Notes: a model not told the origin generated them from the sequence alone. A DNA stretch of 64,000 bases from Chitinophaga sp. 180180018-3 (GCF_037893185.1 NZ_CP140772.1:2418001-2482000); one strand, 5' to 3'. Counted from the first letter of the stretch, positions 1 through 10,387 are shown. Numbers and translations: made by a program.

Positions 1-108
1 ATTCCGGTTGATATTGGTCTGATTTTCCAATTTGGCTGCAATGCCACCTGTTCCGCTAATGTCAATGGGGGGAATGAACCGGGAACGCTGGTGGATAGTG
101 GATCCTGA
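1..108 (+). CDS. Possible C-terminal end of a gene cut by the window edge
   Basis: Frame 1 is open from the first base to a TGA at 106-108 and encodes 35 residues, beginning IPVDIGLIFQFG and ending in a Gly/Asn/Ser-rich tail. The alternating hydrophobic start could be a final beta strand of a secreted or outer-membrane protein, but the piece is too short to name. About 180 bp of AT-rich sequence separates it from the HTCS gene. An open stretch of this length can arise by chance, so this is a weak call. Confidence 0.3.
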   Translation: MPVDIGLIFQFGCNATCSANVNGGNEPGTLVDSGS

Positions 109-218
109 TAGCCAACATAAAGCAAAAGTCTTTCAAATAAAATGAACAAACCAACACTTTAAGAGATAATAACTGAACTATTTTGACTATTTTCAAGAAC
201 GAGGGCTTTACGTTATGA

Positions 219-226
219 TAATTTTG
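219..226 (+). promoter_or_regulatory. Bacteroidota -7 box upstream of the HTCS gene
   Basis: TAATTTTG matches the TAnnTTTG -7 consensus of Bacteroidota sigma factor. It lies 66 bp before the ATG at 293. I see no good TTTG about 20 bp upstream, so only half of the promoter is supported. Confidence 0.35.
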
Positions 227-292
227 CCGACAGAGGAAAAGTGAGGAATAATTTATTACGTTTATTACCAATAGTGTTATCAACCGTTTTAG

Positions 293-3200
293 ATGGTAAT
301 CAGAAAATTTTTGTGGACAGTTGTAACCCTGATTCTTTTTAGTAGTTCCACGCGAGCCGACGATTTTCCGGGAGTATCCTGTTTGGGTATCGAACAGGGC
401 CTTTCCAATAATTCCGTTACCTGTATTTTCCAGGACCACAAAGGATTTATGTGGTTTGGTACTTACGATGGACTGAACAGGTATGATGGTTATGAATTTA
501 CCACCTTCAGGAAACAACCGGGTGATAAAACCTCTCTGCTGTTTAACCGGATCACTTCCATTGAAGAAGATGCCCAATGTAATTTATGGGTTGGGACTAT
601 GGGCGGATTGAGCATTTACAATGCGGTGACGTCTAAATTTACGATTGGCAGTTATATTCCATTTAAAGGCAGCCAGCCCGGTTACATCACGGAAAGGGTG
701 AATGCTGTTAAATCCGATAAGCAGGGAAATATATTTGTTGCAACAAATAACCTGGGATTGCTGGTATACAGAAAGGGCGCTAAGGTTGCTTCACAAATAC
801 CGTACAGCAACCTGGCTCATTATGATGTGACCGCTGTTGAGTTCGACGAACAGCGGGTATGGTTGTTTATCCGCAATGAAGGATTGTGTCAGTACGACTA
901 CGCCACCAATACTATCCGGATGGTAAATAACACGCTCCGGAGCGTGAACTGCCTGAAAACAGATGGTGACGGCAGTATTTTCGTTGGCGCCAGCAGCGGT
1001 GTTTTTCAGCTGAAGAAAAACACGAATACATTTTTAAGTATCCTTCCTACAGCAGATAACGTTGTTCATTTAACATTTTTAAAAAACCACGACCTGTGGA
1101 TAGCGACCGATGGGGGAGGCATATTCATATTAAATACATCTACTGGAAAAATAACCCCTTTTCCGGAAGCCGGCGGGCAACAGGCCTTGTCGAGCCCCGC
1201 GGTGTATGATATATACCAGGATAAAGAAAACCGCATCTGGATCGGAACTTTAAGAGGCGGTATCCATGTAATAGATCCCGTGAAAGCCCGCTTTAAAACC
1301 ATCCGGCATGATCCGCTGAATAAAAACAGCCTGGTGTATAATTTCGCTTCCAGCTTTTCTGAAGATACCGCTCATAACCTATGGATAGCCACCGATGGGG
1401 GAGGCCTGAGCTATTGGATGAGAGCGCAGAACAAATTCATCAATTATCAGCATGAAAAAGGAAATCCGCATACGCCTTCCGCTAACCTGGTAACAGGTGT
1501 AGTGAATGATGTAGATGGAAATGTGTGGATGTCGTTCTGGAATAGCGGGATCAATCGCTTCAACCCGCAAACCGGTGTGTTCGAAAAATTCAGCTGTATT
1601 AATAATGGTAAAGAAGAACGGAATGTATGGAGGTTGTATAAAGATAAACGGCAGCAGTTATGGGCTTCTACATTCGATCCCGGCAGCCTCTATCGCTTCA
1701 ACCGGCAAAAAAATATCTTTGAACTGTTCGATGATCAGCTGGTAGATCTGCTCACGATTGCGGAAGACAGGGAAGGTGGTTTTTGGGCGGGAGAATACAG
1801 CACGCTGATCAAAATCGACCTGGTTCAAAAAAAACATCAACGGTATAAGATTGGCAGCCGGGTCAGGGCGATCCATGAAGATAAGGCCGGCCGCTTCTGG
1901 ATAGGCACCGAAGATGGTGGCCTGTTGCTGTTCGACAGATCTGCCGGCACCTTTAAACGGTTTACCGACAAGGACGGACTATGTAGCAACGCTGTACTGA
2001 ATATACTGGAAGACGCCAGGGGAAATCTCTGGCTCAGCACCTATAACGGCATATCCAAATTTGATCCTGTCTCCCTAAAATTTACTAATTACTCCGCATC
2101 TGATAACCTTCAAAGTAATCAGTTCAACTATAACGCCGCACTGGTGCTGCAATCAGGAGAAATGGTATTCGGCGGCATAAAGGGGCTCAATATTTTCAGA
2201 CCGGAACAGATTTATGCCAATGAAACTGCTCCGCCGGTTTTTATTTCAGGGATAAAGGTCAATAATGTGCCCATTGAAGCGGATGCTTCCTATATCAGCA
2301 GGCATTCAGATGATCAGATACAGGAAATAAAGCTGCCGTTTAACAAGGCCACACTTTCGCTCGACTTTGTAGCGCTCGAATATACTTCCCCGGATAAGAT
2401 CAGCTATGCCTATCGTCTGGAAGGCAGGGATGATGGCTGGATTTATACCGGAAGAAGCAGGTCGGTCAACTATACCAGTTTGCATGAGGGGAAATATGCT
2501 TTTAAAGTGAGAGCCACAGATACGGATGGCGCCTGGACCGGCAGGGAACAACAACTAACCATCCTTGTATTGCCGCCCTGGTACCGGAGCTGGTGGGCTT
2601 ATTTGATGTATACCATTGCCGGAGCAGCGCTGATCTTTGCCTGGCTGAAATACCAGGCGCAGAAAACCAGGATGGCATTTGAAGTAGCCTGGGCCAAAAA
2701 GGAAACAGAAAGGGAAAAGGAAATGAATGAAAAGAAGCTCAGCTTCTTTACAAACGTTTCCCACGAATTCAGGGCCCCGCTGACGCTGATCATCAACCCC
2801 CTGAAAGAATTGCTGTATCATCCGGAAAAAGCCTCGGGTAACGGCGACCTGAGCATCGTTTACCGTAATGCCCGCAGGCTCCTGAGTCTTGTTGATCAGT
2901 TACTGCTGTTCCGGAAAGCAGATACAGAAGCGGATAAACTGAAAGTAGTGAGGCTGAATTTTTCCGCGCTTTGCCGGGAAGTATATATCTGCTTCAGCCA
3001 GCAGGCGAAAATGAAAGGCATTACCTACAACTTCAGCTGCAACAATCCGGATATAGAACTATTCGTTGACCGGGAAAAAATGGAGATCCTGCTGTTTAAC
3101 CTGTTCTCCAACGCGCTGAAATTTACTCCCGGGGGCGGCACGGTATCTATCGGCATCGAAGAGGATGAGCGATCCCTCACGCTGAAGGTAAGCGATAGCG

Positions 3201-4333
3201 GGTGCGGTATTGAAAGGCATGTGGGCGACAGGCTGTTTGAGCGTTTCTATCAGGAAAAAAACAAATATACCTCCTCGCAATCCGGCTTCGGGATTGGGTT
3301 ATACCTGGTGAAGCAGTTCGTAGAAGCGCATAAAGGAAAGATCTCGTATAACAGCGAAATCAATAACGGTACGCAATTCATCCTGGTGTTGAAAAAAGGA
3401 AGCGGCCATTTCGCAGGTCAATATGTCCAGGATGAGATCATTGAAAAGCCCCAGTTCCTGCATGAGTTAATGGAGGATGCCGGGCCCACTGTTCCCGTGC
3501 CTTCCAAAGCAGAGCTGGAGGAAATAATTACCGATAAGAAAGTAATCTTAGTTGTCGATGACAATGCCGAAATCCGCGGATACCTTTCACAGATATTCAA
3601 AGAGCAGTTCATTGTACACGAAGCACCAGACGGCGAAACTGCGTTGCAGCTGGCCTTGCAGCATATCCCTGATCTTGTTATCAGCGATGTGGTCATGGGC
3701 GGGATGACAGGCGTAGAGCTTTGCCGGAAGATCAAAGAGGAGCCCTCGCTGGTACATACGCCTGTTATATTATTGACAGCTTCGCTGTCGTCCGAGGTGA
3801 AATTAACCGGACTTGAATGCGGCGCCGACGATTATATCACCAAGCCATTTGAGAAGGATTTACTGATTGCCAGGGTGAATAATATTCTCAGGAACCGGAA
3901 TGTGCTGCAGCAATATTTCTTCGACCGCATTACTTTGAAAAGGAATTCCACCAAAATACCGGCGATATACAAAGAGTTTTTGGAGAAATGTATTACGGTG
4001 GTAGAAAAGAATATCGATAATGAGGAATTCTCTATAAAGATCCTGGTGAAGGAAATGAACATGAGTCATTCCAGTCTTTATAAAAAAGTAAAAGCCACCT
4101 CGGGGCAGTCTATCAGCTCCTTTATCCGCCTCATCCGGTTAAGAAAAGCAGCGGTGCTGCTCCTGAGCTCCAATATCAATGTCAGCGAAGCAGCCTTTCA
4201 GGTGGGCATTTCAGATGTCAGATATTTCAGAAGGCAGTTTGTAAAATTGTTCGGTATACCGCCTTCTGAATACGTAAAGAAATACAAGGGCTCCTTCGAC
4301 GCTACTTATAATTTAAGTGAATGGCGGAGTTAA
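293..4333 (+). CDS. Hybrid two-component system (HTCS) sensor kinase/response regulator
   Basis: This 1346-residue one-protein signalling system senses a glycan fragment in the periplasm and activates the adjacent transport and hydrolase genes. Seen in order: signal peptide (1-22); a two-component-propeller region with repeated NLWVGT / RIWIGT / RFWIGT strands (about 27-690); a Y_Y_Y domain (about 690-758); a membrane segment (about 767-787); a HisKA domain with the phospho-acceptor His824 in NVSHEFRAPL; an ATPase domain with GFGIGLYLVKQ; a receiver domain with the phospho-acceptor Asp1132 in VISDVVM; and a C-terminal AraC helix-turn-helix (about 1235-1335). All key residues are present and the length is normal for the family. 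It lies 145 bp upstream of the SusC gene on the same strand, the usual place for an HTCS that controls its own locus. The ligand cannot be read from the sequence. Confidence 0.95.
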   Translation: MVIRKFLWTVVTLILFSSSTRADDFPGVSCLGIEQGLSNNSVTCIFQDHKGFMWFGTYDGLNRYDGYEFTTFRKQPGDKTSLLFNRITSIEEDAQCNLWVGTMGGLSIYNAVTSKFTIGSYIPFKGSQPGYITERVNAVKSDKQGNIFVATNNLGLLVYRKGAKVASQIPYSNLAHYDVTAVEFDEQRVWLFIRNEGLCQYDYATNTIRMVNNTLRSVNCLKTDGDGSIFVGASSGVFQLKKNTNTFLSILPTADNVVHLTFLKNHDLWIATDGGGIFILNTSTGKITPFPEAGGQQALSSPAVYDIYQDKENRIWIGTLRGGIHVIDPVKARFKTIRHDPLNKNSLVYNFASSFSEDTAHNLWIATDGGGLSYWMRAQNKFINYQHEKGNPHTPSANLVTGVVNDVDGNVWMSFWNSGINRFNPQTGVFEKFSCINNGKEERNVWRLYKDKRQQLWASTFDPGSLYRFNRQKNIFELFDDQLVDLLTIAEDREGGFWAGEYSTLIKIDLVQKKHQRYKIGSRVRAIHEDKAGRFWIGTEDGGLLLFDRSAGTFKRFTDKDGLCSNAVLNILEDARGNLWLSTYNGISKFDPVSLKFTNYSASDNLQSNQFNYNAALVLQSGEMVFGGIKGLNIFRPEQIYANETAPPVFISGIKVNNVPIEADASYISRHSDDQIQEIKLPFNKATLSLDFVALEYTSPDKISYAYRLEGRDDGWIYTGRSRSVNYTSLHEGKYAFKVRATDTDGAWTGREQQLTILVLPPWYRSWWAYLMYTIAGAALIFAWLKYQAQKTRMAFEVAWAKKETEREKEMNEKKLSFFTNVSHEFRAPLTLIINPLKELLYHPEKASGNGDLSIVYRNARRLLSLVDQLLLFRKADTEADKLKVVRLNFSALCREVYICFSQQAKMKGITYNFSCNNPDIELFVDREKMEILLFNLFSNALKFTPGGGTVSIGIEEDERSLTLKVSDSGCGIERHVGDRLFERFYQEKNKYTSSQSGFGIGLYLVKQFVEAHKGKISYNSEINNGTQFILVLKKGSGHFAGQYVQDEIIEKPQFLHELMEDAGPTVPVPSKAELEEIITDKKVILVVDDNAEIRGYLSQIFKEQFIVHEAPDGETALQLALQHIPDLVISDVVMGGMTGVELCRKIKEEPSLVHTPVILLTASLSSEVKLTGLECGADDYITKPFEKDLLIARVNNILRNRNVLQQYFFDRITLKRNSTKIPAIYKEFLEKCITVVEKNIDNEEFSIKILVKEMNMSHSSLYKKVKATSGQSISSFIRLIRLRKAAVLLLSSNINVSEAAFQVGISDVRYFRRQFVKLFGIPPSEYVKKYKGSFDATYNLSEWRS

Positions 4334-4478
4334 AAGCGCCTGATTTGTAAGGAGGTATTTTTACCAGTTATTTTATGGTAATCAAGTACTTAGTTTACCA
4401 ATTTGTCCCCCTTTTGTATGAATTACACCCCCATGTATCGGCCAGCATCATCCTAATTTGAGAGCAAAACTGATACTA

Positions 4479-7439
4479 ATGGTCATATCAAAAAAAGTCC
4501 TCCTACTCTTTGTAGGACTTGCCCTTTTTGTGACTTCCCTGGCTCAAACAAGGAAAATAACCGGAAAAGTCACAGGGCCTGACCAGCAACCGTTGGAAGG
4601 GGCAACGGTAGTTGTAAAAGGCCTCGGGCATGGGACCTCCACGTTGAAAGATGGTTCCTTCGTTATTAATGTACCGCAAGATGGTAAAGCACTGATTTTC
4701 TCTTTTACCGGGATGGAAATCCTGGAAGTACCCCTTACCGACAAAACCGCCATACAGGTTCAGCTGAAGGGGAAAGTATCTAAGCTGGATGATGTGGTAG
4801 TTATCGGGTATGGTACGCAGAAACGGCGTGACCTTACCGGCGCTGTTTCCACGCTCTCCTCAGCCGCCTACAAGGAGCAGCCTGTATTAAATGCTTCGTC
4901 TGCCATACAGGGCAGGGTAGCCGGCGTGTCCGTTACCAACAATTCCGGTGCACCCGGAGGATCGGTGAAGCTCCGTATCCGTGGTCCTAACTCCATCAAT
5001 GGCGGCAACGACCCGCTTTATGTGGTAGACGGAGTAGCTTTGGGCAGCAACGGACTGGGTGATCTGAATGTGAACGACATTGCCTCTATGGAAGTACTCA
5101 AAGATGCTTCCGCTACTGCTGTTTACGGCTCAAGGGGCGCCAATGGGGTAGTGCTCATTACTACCAAAACAGGTTCCTCAGGAGTGCCCCGGATTGAATA
5201 CAATGGCTTCCTCAGCTTCAACAGGCCCATGAAAAAATACAGCCTGATGGACCCTGTTACCTATGCGAAGATCGCTAATCTTACCTCCGGGGTGAATACC
5301 TTTCCCGATCCACAATCGTTTGCCGGCAAAGGAACGGATTGGCAGAGCATGATCTTTAGCAATTCCGTTACACAAAGCCACGAGCTGTCTGTAACCGGAG
5401 GCAAAGAAGGCGTGAAATACTATGTTTCCGGATTTTATATCGATCAGCAGGGGTTATTAGTGAACAGTAACCAGAAAAGATTTGGCTTCCGATCTAACCT
5501 GGATGTGAAGCTGACCAGCAGGCTCGACTTTGGGGTCAATGTTTATATGGCCAGGATCAATTCCCATAATAACGGAGACATGGGTAGCAAGGGCAACCCG
5601 GTAACGTCGGCACTGACCTGGGCCCCAACGGAACCGGTGTATAAAACTCCCGGGCAATACAACCGCTTCGGCATATCGCCTATCTGGCCAAATCCTTATA
5701 TGACAATCAATGAAAGCAATAATGACAATTTTGCCAATGCAGGTGTTTTCAATGCCAGATTAAAATATGCGATCACCGACTGGCTGACTTTCACGACCAA
5801 TGCCGCTTTGGATCTCAGAACAGCCAAGTCAGCTGCTCTTAGAAACGACTGGATCAGTCCGGGTAACCCGGGATCTTCCCAGGGCTCCACGGAAAGCTAT
5901 ACTTTCCAGAATAGTAATATCCTGACATTCCATAAAACCTTCGATAAGCACGATTTAACTGCTACCGCCCTGATGGAGGAATCTTCCAATAAATATAGTT
6001 ACTTCAATGCTTCCGGCTCCGGACTGGCTTCCTTATCAAACGGATATTACAATCTCGGTTTGAATGCTTCCCAGTCTATTAATTCAGGCTATTCCAACTG
6101 GGCATTGCTGTCGTACATGGGGCGTGTTGCCTACAGTTACAACGATAAGTACCTGTTAACCGCCACCCTCAGGCGGGATGGATCTTCCAAGTTTCAGGGA
6201 AAAAACAAATGGAGCAATTTCCCTTCCTTTAGTGTAGGATGGAAGCTTTCCAATGAAAAATTTATAGAAGACCTGGGTGTGTTCTCCAATCTTAAACTGA
6301 GGGCAGGATGGGGTGTTACCGGTAACCAGGCTATTGATCCGTATAGTACGCTCGGCCTGTTGAACAGTGTGATCTATTCTTATGGTACCCCTAACGGATA
6401 TCAGGGCTATACGCTGGGTAATCCGGCTACTCCGGACGTGAAATGGGAAACATCGAAACAGACAGATATAGGACTGGATATCGGGTTGTTGAATGGCAGG
6501 ATCAATATTACAGCGGATTATTATAACAAGAATACCAGCGACCTGTTGCTTTTTACCAGGATCGCCAACTATGATGGTGGCGGATCTTACCTGAAAAATA
6601 TAGGAAAGGTGAATAACAAAGGCTGGGAGTTTATGATAGAGGGCACGCCTTATAAAGGCGGGGCATTCACCTGGAACACCTCACTCAACCTTTCCTTCAA
6701 CAAGAATAAAGTGATTAATCTTGGCAAAGACAGTTTGCTCGAAAGGAATGTTATTGGCTCCGGGTTCATCTCTGCGCCGATACAGGTGGTGAAAGTAGGA
6801 GAGCCAATGGGCGCATTCTACCTGATTCCGTGGGAAGGGGTGTACCAGTCGGATAATGGCATTTACAAAGCCGGTGATGCGAAGTACCGGGATGTAAGTG
6901 GCAACGGATCCATCGGGTTTGAAGACAGGGTGATTGCCGGATCAGCTACCCCCACGTTTATCTGGGGCTTTAATAACAGCTTCGCCTATAAGAATTTTGA
7001 GCTGAATATTTTTATCCAGGGTTCTCATGGCAATAAGATCTTCAATGCTACTTACGCATCTACTGCTATACCTACCAGTGATGTGAAATTCATTAACCTG
7101 GCAGATGCGGCCAATTACTGGACGCCTTCCAACTCAGGCTCTACCTGGGCTAATCCGGGAAGTAAGAATAAAAGCTGGGTAGAATCCACGCAATTTTTGC
7201 AGGACGGTGGTTATGTACGGTTAAAGAATATTAGTCTTTCTTATACGCTGCCCAAAGAGCTGCTCAAAGTGGTGGCTGCAAAGGTGTATGTGAGTGCGCA
7301 GAATATTGCCACCATCACAAAATACAAGGGATTTGATCCGGAAGCTACAACAGTAGGAGGTGATGTGGATGCGGGTATTGACCTGGGTGCTTACCCTTCC
7401 CCGAAAACGATCACGGTTGGGCTGCAAGTGAAATTTTAA
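4479..7439 (+). CDS. SusC-like TonB-dependent outer-membrane glycan transporter
   Basis: This 986-residue outer-membrane beta-barrel takes up oligosaccharides with TonB energy, capped by the SusD lipoprotein encoded next. Seen: signal peptide ending near SLAQ; a carboxypeptidase-regulatory-like domain (about 25-105, starting ITGKVTGPDQQPLEGATV); the SusC plug signature VVVIGYGTQKRRDLTGAV; plug residues such as VYGSRGANGVVLITTK; a long barrel; and a terminal Phe (VGLQVKF). It lacks the STN domain found in the second SusC of this window, which fits control by an HTCS instead of by an ECF/FecR pair. The frame is open from a TTG at 4458, but I chose the ATG at 4479 because it begins a classical signal peptide. 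The SusD gene follows after 29 bp. Confidence 0.95.
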   Translation: MVISKKVLLLFVGLALFVTSLAQTRKITGKVTGPDQQPLEGATVVVKGLGHGTSTLKDGSFVINVPQDGKALIFSFTGMEILEVPLTDKTAIQVQLKGKVSKLDDVVVIGYGTQKRRDLTGAVSTLSSAAYKEQPVLNASSAIQGRVAGVSVTNNSGAPGGSVKLRIRGPNSINGGNDPLYVVDGVALGSNGLGDLNVNDIASMEVLKDASATAVYGSRGANGVVLITTKTGSSGVPRIEYNGFLSFNRPMKKYSLMDPVTYAKIANLTSGVNTFPDPQSFAGKGTDWQSMIFSNSVTQSHELSVTGGKEGVKYYVSGFYIDQQGLLVNSNQKRFGFRSNLDVKLTSRLDFGVNVYMARINSHNNGDMGSKGNPVTSALTWAPTEPVYKTPGQYNRFGISPIWPNPYMTINESNNDNFANAGVFNARLKYAITDWLTFTTNAALDLRTAKSAALRNDWISPGNPGSSQGSTESYTFQNSNILTFHKTFDKHDLTATALMEESSNKYSYFNASGSGLASLSNGYYNLGLNASQSINSGYSNWALLSYMGRVAYSYNDKYLLTATLRRDGSSKFQGKNKWSNFPSFSVGWKLSNEKFIEDLGVFSNLKLRAGWGVTGNQAIDPYSTLGLLNSVIYSYGTPNGYQGYTLGNPATPDVKWETSKQTDIGLDIGLLNGRINITADYYNKNTSDLLLFTRIANYDGGGSYLKNIGKVNNKGWEFMIEGTPYKGGAFTWNTSLNLSFNKNKVINLGKDSLLERNVIGSGFISAPIQVVKVGEPMGAFYLIPWEGVYQSDNGIYKAGDAKYRDVSGNGSIGFEDRVIAGSATPTFIWGFNNSFAYKNFELNIFIQGSHGNKIFNATYASTAIPTSDVKFINLADAANYWTPSNSGSTWANPGSKNKSWVESTQFLQDGGYVRLKNISLSYTLPKELLKVVAAKVYVSAQNIATITKYKGFDPEATTVGGDVDAGIDLGAYPSPKTITVGLQVKF

Positions 7440-7468
7440 TCATCTCACGAATGCTTAAAGCTATCGAC

Positions 7469-8980
7469 ATGAAAAAAGTAATCAACTATACGATTGGCCG
7501 GCTGCTTCAGGTAACATTGGTCATGTTTTGCCTGACGTTAGCCTCCTGCAGTAAATTCCTCGATGAAACGCCAAAGGGGAGTATTACGCCGCAGAGCTTT
7601 TATAAAACGGCGAACGACCTGCAACTGGCGGAAACAGCGCTGGCCCTGCAATTCAATCTGGCCTTTAACCAGGTGACAGCGCCTTATTATGCGGGCGATG
7701 ATATCGCATCAAAAAGAGCCGGCAACAAAATAGATTTTTCCGACTTCGATGTATTCAATGCCAACTCTTCCAACAGCAGGATGACTACCTGGTGGAATGC
7801 TTTTTATGGCACCATCAAATCAGCGAATTCGCTGCTGGCAAATTATAACAGTGCCACGGAAGCCACACCGGATCAGCGGAATAACGCGGGCGGCTATGCG
7901 TATTTTATGCGCGCCATCAGCTATTTCTATCTGACCAGAACCTGGGGAGAAGTGCCGATGCCGGTCGATAATACCATCATGGATAACCGGCCTAACGCCA
8001 AGGTAGCCGACATCTATGGGCTGATCGTCGGGGATCTTCAGAAGGCAGAAACCATGTTGCCGGATCATTGGACAGGCCCGGCGAAGCAGAATGGCGTGGA
8101 TGTACTGCCTACAAAAGGTGCAGCAAAAGCGCTGCTGGCGAATGTATACCTGACAATGGCCGGCTGGCCGCTCAAGCAGGCAGACAAATATGCGCTGGCT
8201 GCTGCCAAGGCCAAAGAGGTGATCGATAATAAGGCTACCTGGGGATATACCATGCTGACGAATTTCGCGGATATATGGAAGTTCTCCAACCGGTTCAATA
8301 CAGAAGCAGTATACGCCTGCTATTTCAACAAAACTACTCCCAATGCAACCTGGGGTAATGGAAATATGATGGCGCCCAATCCTTATGCCCCTGATTATGA
8401 AGAAGGAGGTTGGGAAGATGGTTTCGGAGAAATTTCATTCTATAACAGATTCCCTGCCGGGCCCAGGAAGGACGCAACGTACCAGAAAGATTACTATGTA
8501 AAGAATGATCCTGCTAATGTAGTAGACTGGCAACACACGCTGCAGAAGCACCCTTATTTTTTAAAGTATAGGGAAGACGACCAATACAACTGGGCCACCC
8601 ATAAGGCGGGCGATTGGTGGAGTAGTGCTACGAGCTATATTATCCGTTATTCGGAAGTGCTGTTGACTTATGCAGAAGCGCAGGCCATGTCGGCCGGTCC
8701 TGATGCCAATGCGTACCTCGCCGTTAACCAGGTGCGGCAAAGAGCAGGATTGCTTCCGCTTACTCCCGGTTTATCCCAGACCGATTTCAGAGACGCTGTG
8801 GTGGCAGAAAGGGGATGGGAGTTTGCCGGCGAATTCGGCATCCGGTGGTTCGACCTGGTGAGAACAGAAACCGTACAGAAGGCCAACTCCCTAAGAGACG
8901 CAGGAGAAGTGCCGCTTATCAATCAGCCGTCTGATGCCAGTCATACTTATTATTGGGCGCCGATACCCTTTGTGAAATAA
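7469..8980 (+). CDS. SusD/RagB-like glycan-binding lipoprotein
   Basis: This 503-residue cell-surface lipoprotein is the lid of the SusC channel encoded just upstream. Seen: a hydrophobic leader with lipobox LASC, then the SusD-typical start KFLDETPKGSITPQSFYKT, TPR-like helices with YFMRAISYFYLTRTWGEVP, and the conserved C-terminal ERGWEFAGEFGIRWFDLVR. These are standard SusD landmarks and the length is normal. An ATG at 7451 in the same frame would add six residues; I prefer 7469 because it gives a basic n-region directly before the hydrophobic core. The next gene begins 30 bp downstream, so the two are probably co-transcribed. Confidence 0.95.
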   Translation: MKKVINYTIGRLLQVTLVMFCLTLASCSKFLDETPKGSITPQSFYKTANDLQLAETALALQFNLAFNQVTAPYYAGDDIASKRAGNKIDFSDFDVFNANSSNSRMTTWWNAFYGTIKSANSLLANYNSATEATPDQRNNAGGYAYFMRAISYFYLTRTWGEVPMPVDNTIMDNRPNAKVADIYGLIVGDLQKAETMLPDHWTGPAKQNGVDVLPTKGAAKALLANVYLTMAGWPLKQADKYALAAAKAKEVIDNKATWGYTMLTNFADIWKFSNRFNTEAVYACYFNKTTPNATWGNGNMMAPNPYAPDYEEGGWEDGFGEISFYNRFPAGPRKDATYQKDYYVKNDPANVVDWQHTLQKHPYFLKYREDDQYNWATHKAGDWWSSATSYIIRYSEVLLTYAEAQAMSAGPDANAYLAVNQVRQRAGLLPLTPGLSQTDFRDAVVAERGWEFAGEFGIRWFDLVRTETVQKANSLRDAGEVPLINQPSDASHTYYWAPIPFVK

Positions 8981-9010
8981 TTGAGTAACCCATCACATAA
9001 ACCAAATATT

Positions 9011-10333
9011 ATGACGCACACAAAAAAGCTATCCACGGTATGCCTGGCACTGGCAGGAACAGTGCTGTTTTCATCCTGCAGTAAACAATCGCTTAAAACC
9101 AACATCAATGGTCAGCATAGCATGCTGGCAGCCGGTGCAACAACGGCCACAGCCCAGATGCTGACCAGCACCTGGGAAACGGTGACAGATGGCAGTTCAT
9201 TTACCGATTATCCGAGTTTCGAAGCACAATGGAATTATCTTTATCCCTGGGGATCAGATCACAATGGTACGGCACGTATGTACGGGAGCAGTACCGATCA
9301 TAGCCAGATCTATCTGAACGGAGATGGTTCGCTGACCCTCAAGGCCACGTATCATCCCGACAGTCTTCCCAGTAATAAATCACCGTATCCGCCTATTCAC
9401 TATCATTCCGGTACGATCTATTCCAAACACCAGGTACTGATCGATTCTATCTATCCTTACTGGGAGATCAGCGTAGATCTTCAGGCGCCGACTGCTTTTG
9501 GCACCTGGCCGGCTTTTTGGATTACGGCCGTGAATACCTGGCCGCCTGAAAGTGATATCGTGGAAGTGAAAGGAAATACCTCCATCTGGCAGAATACCTA
9601 TGATGGTAGCTGGCAGACCAGGTTAACGACAGTAGCCAATGCAGCTACTACCTGGCATCATTATAAAGGCGTATTTAACCGGGTGAAGAATACCGACGGA
9701 TCCTGGTCTAACAGCGTAGAGTGCCAGTACTTCATCGATGGCGTGCTTACAGCTGCGCATGTGGGAAATAATTTTGCCAACGCCCCATTTTGGCTCATCA
9801 TTGATCTGCAGATGGAGGAAGCCGGAGGTAGCCCCGGCCCGCAAACAGATACCTATTTCAAAGTGAAGAACGTGGTGATGCGCAGAGGTAAAACCCCCTT
9901 CGATCCCAACGCTTCCTACAAACTGGTAAATGTAAACAGCGGGCAGGTACTGGCTGTTCCAAGTGCTTCCACCACGCAGGGGGTGACGCTGATTCAATGG
10001 CCCTGGCTGGGAGGTAACGAGCAGCAATGGCAGATCGGAGATCTGGGTGGTGGCTACTATTCATTAACCAATCGTAACAGCGGACAGGTGGCGGATGTTA
10101 AAGGATCCTCCACTACGCAGGGCGCCTCGGTGATACAATGGCCTTCTACCGGTGGTAATAACCAGATGTGGCAGATAGCGAGAGTAGGAAGCGGGATTTA
10201 CAACTTCAAAAACCGTAACAGCGGAATGGCATTGGATATGGCCAATGCTTCCAAAGCCCAGGGAGATACGGCAATACAATGGCCTTATCAGTCGGGCAGT
10301 AATCAGCAATGGCAGATCATTAGCCAGCAGTAA
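9011..10333 (+). CDS. GH16-type glycanase lipoprotein with C-terminal ricin-type lectin domain
   Basis: This 440-residue predicted surface or periplasmic lipoprotein (lipobox VLFSSC) probably cleaves a beta-linked polysaccharide imported by the SusC/SusD pair upstream. The N-terminal half has a laminarinase-like fold signature: FGTWPAFW and an ExDxxE catalytic motif (E180-S-D182-I-V-E185), where in GH16 the first Glu is the nucleophile and the last Glu the acid/base. The C-terminal third (about 300-440) contains three repeats, each with an NxxSG element and a Q(Q/M)WQI motif, the beta-trefoil ricin B signature used to bind sugars. The frame extends back to a TTG at 8981, but the ATG at 9011 starts the lipoprotein signal. 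The linkage specificity cannot be read. A lectin fused to GH16 suggests galactan, arabinogalactan or beta-1,3-glucan, and that is inference. Confidence 0.85.
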   Translation: MTHTKKLSTVCLALAGTVLFSSCSKQSLKTNINGQHSMLAAGATTATAQMLTSTWETVTDGSSFTDYPSFEAQWNYLYPWGSDHNGTARMYGSSTDHSQIYLNGDGSLTLKATYHPDSLPSNKSPYPPIHYHSGTIYSKHQVLIDSIYPYWEISVDLQAPTAFGTWPAFWITAVNTWPPESDIVEVKGNTSIWQNTYDGSWQTRLTTVANAATTWHHYKGVFNRVKNTDGSWSNSVECQYFIDGVLTAAHVGNNFANAPFWLIIDLQMEEAGGSPGPQTDTYFKVKNVVMRRGKTPFDPNASYKLVNVNSGQVLAVPSASTTQGVTLIQWPWLGGNEQQWQIGDLGGGYYSLTNRNSGQVADVKGSSTTQGASVIQWPSTGGNNQMWQIARVGSGIYNFKNRNSGMALDMANASKAQGDTAIQWPYQSGSNQQWQIISQQ

Positions 10334-10358
10334 TATGATCAGATACCTTTATTTGAAT

Positions 10359-10387
10359 GCCGGTCGTCCTCTTTCGAGGCGGCCGGT
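10359..10387 (+). terminator. Hairpin after the GH16 gene
   Basis: A GC-rich stem of about 12 bp (arms 10359-10371 and 10376-10387, one bulge, a TTTC loop) lies 26 bp after the stop of the GH16 gene and between two convergent genes. It is followed only by a weak T-rich stretch, so it is a plausible but not strong terminator. Confidence 0.4.

Noticed and set aside
62..577. Minus-strand open frame of 171 codons at the left end
   Set aside because: Most of it lies antisense to the HTCS propeller region and no family pattern is seen; it is a shadow of the real gene.
9623..10027. Minus-strand 134-codon frame inside the GH16 gene
   Set aside because: It mirrors the lectin repeats of the real gene on the opposite strand and has no ribosome-binding site or motifs.
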